Below are positions 21,184-21,317 of a DNA stretch of 21,317 bases, one piece after another (the stretch's first letter is position 1; every line of letters starts with the position of its first letter). Both the position numbers and the translations under genes were made by a program. The stretch is from an uncultured bacterium (GTDB taxonomy: Bacteria > Bacillota > Clostridia > Oscillospirales > Acutalibacteraceae). The notes beneath the pieces are model-generated. The model did not search any database. It saw nothing but the letters and a program-made list of their open reading frames with translations, and was not told the DNA's origin. The DNA lies in assembly GCA_934875675.1 (NCBI GenBank), contig CAKXIK010000005.1, positions 62,168-83,484 on the forward strand, in the 5' to 3' direction.

Positions 21184-21212
21184 ATGATAGCACTGCTTAC
21201 ATCCGGAATCAA
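21184..21212 (-). promoter_or_regulatory. Promoter of the membrane–flavodoxin/acetyltransferase operon
   Basis: Minus strand: -35 TTGATT (21212–21207), 17-nt spacer, -10 TATCAT (21189–21184). It is located 77 nt upstream of the ATG at 21107. Confidence 0.65.
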
Positions 21213-21294
21213 TAGATTATCTGAATAATGCTCAAATAATTTGTATGTGTTAAAATGATGTGACCCAAAAAGAGAGGAAGCCTCCCGCGAGATA

Positions 21295-21303
21295 TGGTAT
21301 AAT
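21295..21303 (+). promoter_or_regulatory. Extended -10 promoter pointing out of the right edge
   Basis: Plus strand TGGTATAAT: a perfect TATAAT (21298–21303) with the TG extension (21295–21296). No convincing -35 is present 17 nt upstream, which is tolerated by extended -10 promoters. The gene it serves would start beyond the window. The minus-strand frame over this region has no ribosome site and is not called. Confidence 0.5.
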
Positions 21304-21317
21304 GAGTTCACCACAAA

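Noticed and set aside
21120..21314. 64-codon minus-strand frame at the right edge
   Set aside because: It overlaps the promoter of the flavodoxin operon, lacks a ribosome site and resembles no family.

Overview
The window looks like a chromosomal segment from a low-to-mid GC Gram-positive anaerobe of the class Clostridia, plausibly a gut or rumen Oscillospirales/Ruminococcaceae-type organism. The reasons are the yajC–TIGR04086 gene pair (the usual neighbourhood of the clostridial SCIFF peptide), a T-box leader, a YtrA-type GntR regulator with an ABC operon, a cobalamin riboswitch, strong purine-rich Shine-Dalgarno sites and sigma-A-like promoters with 17-nt spacers. Species cannot be assigned from the sequence alone. 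No rRNA, tRNA, CRISPR array or convincing insertion sequence was seen.

Layout. (1) 1–760, minus: yajC and a TIGR04086-family membrane protein that runs off the left edge, behind one good promoter. (2) 860–3222, minus: release factor 3 (prfC), preceded by a complete T-box leader (Stem I, T-box bulge, terminator) that probably reads a threonine ACC codon, and followed by a small secreted membrane protein ending at a strong terminator. (3) 3304–7964, minus: a GntR(YtrA)-controlled five-gene operon made of the regulator, a DUF1648/DUF5808-like membrane protein with a C-terminal PH-like domain, an ABC ATPase, an ABC permease and a second, stand-alone membrane-anchored PH-like protein. A perfect 10-bp-arm palindrome overlaps its promoter. 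(4) 8038–12883, minus: a cobalamin-riboswitch operon encoding two surface proteins, FecR-like/DUF4430 and cadherin-like/PQQ-propeller. (5) 13238–16723, plus, divergent from (4): an MtaA/UroD-like corrinoid methyltransferase with a fused thioredoxin-like domain, a CobW-family GTPase and a BioB/PylB/HydE-like radical SAM protein. (6) 16749–18853, minus: TetR regulator, alpha/beta hydrolase and GyrI-like protein. (7) 18968–21212, minus: a membrane–flavodoxin fusion overlapping a GNAT–chloramphenicol-acetyltransferase fusion. A plus-strand extended -10 promoter points out of the right edge.

How the genes may work together. The most coherent theme is corrinoid use. A B12 riboswitch with an intrinsic terminator controls a predicted extracellular cobalamin- or corrinoid-capture pair (the DUF4430 fold is related to the C-terminal domain of intrinsic factor and transcobalamin). 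Directly divergent from it lies a cassette whose first enzyme belongs to the family that moves methyl groups between corrinoid proteins and thiols. That enzyme has lost the histidine of the usual His-x-Cys...Cys zinc site and gained a CxxC thioredoxin-like domain. No corrinoid protein, B12 permease or B12 ATPase is present in the window. The second surprising arrangement is an amino-acid-sensing T-box in front of a translation termination factor.
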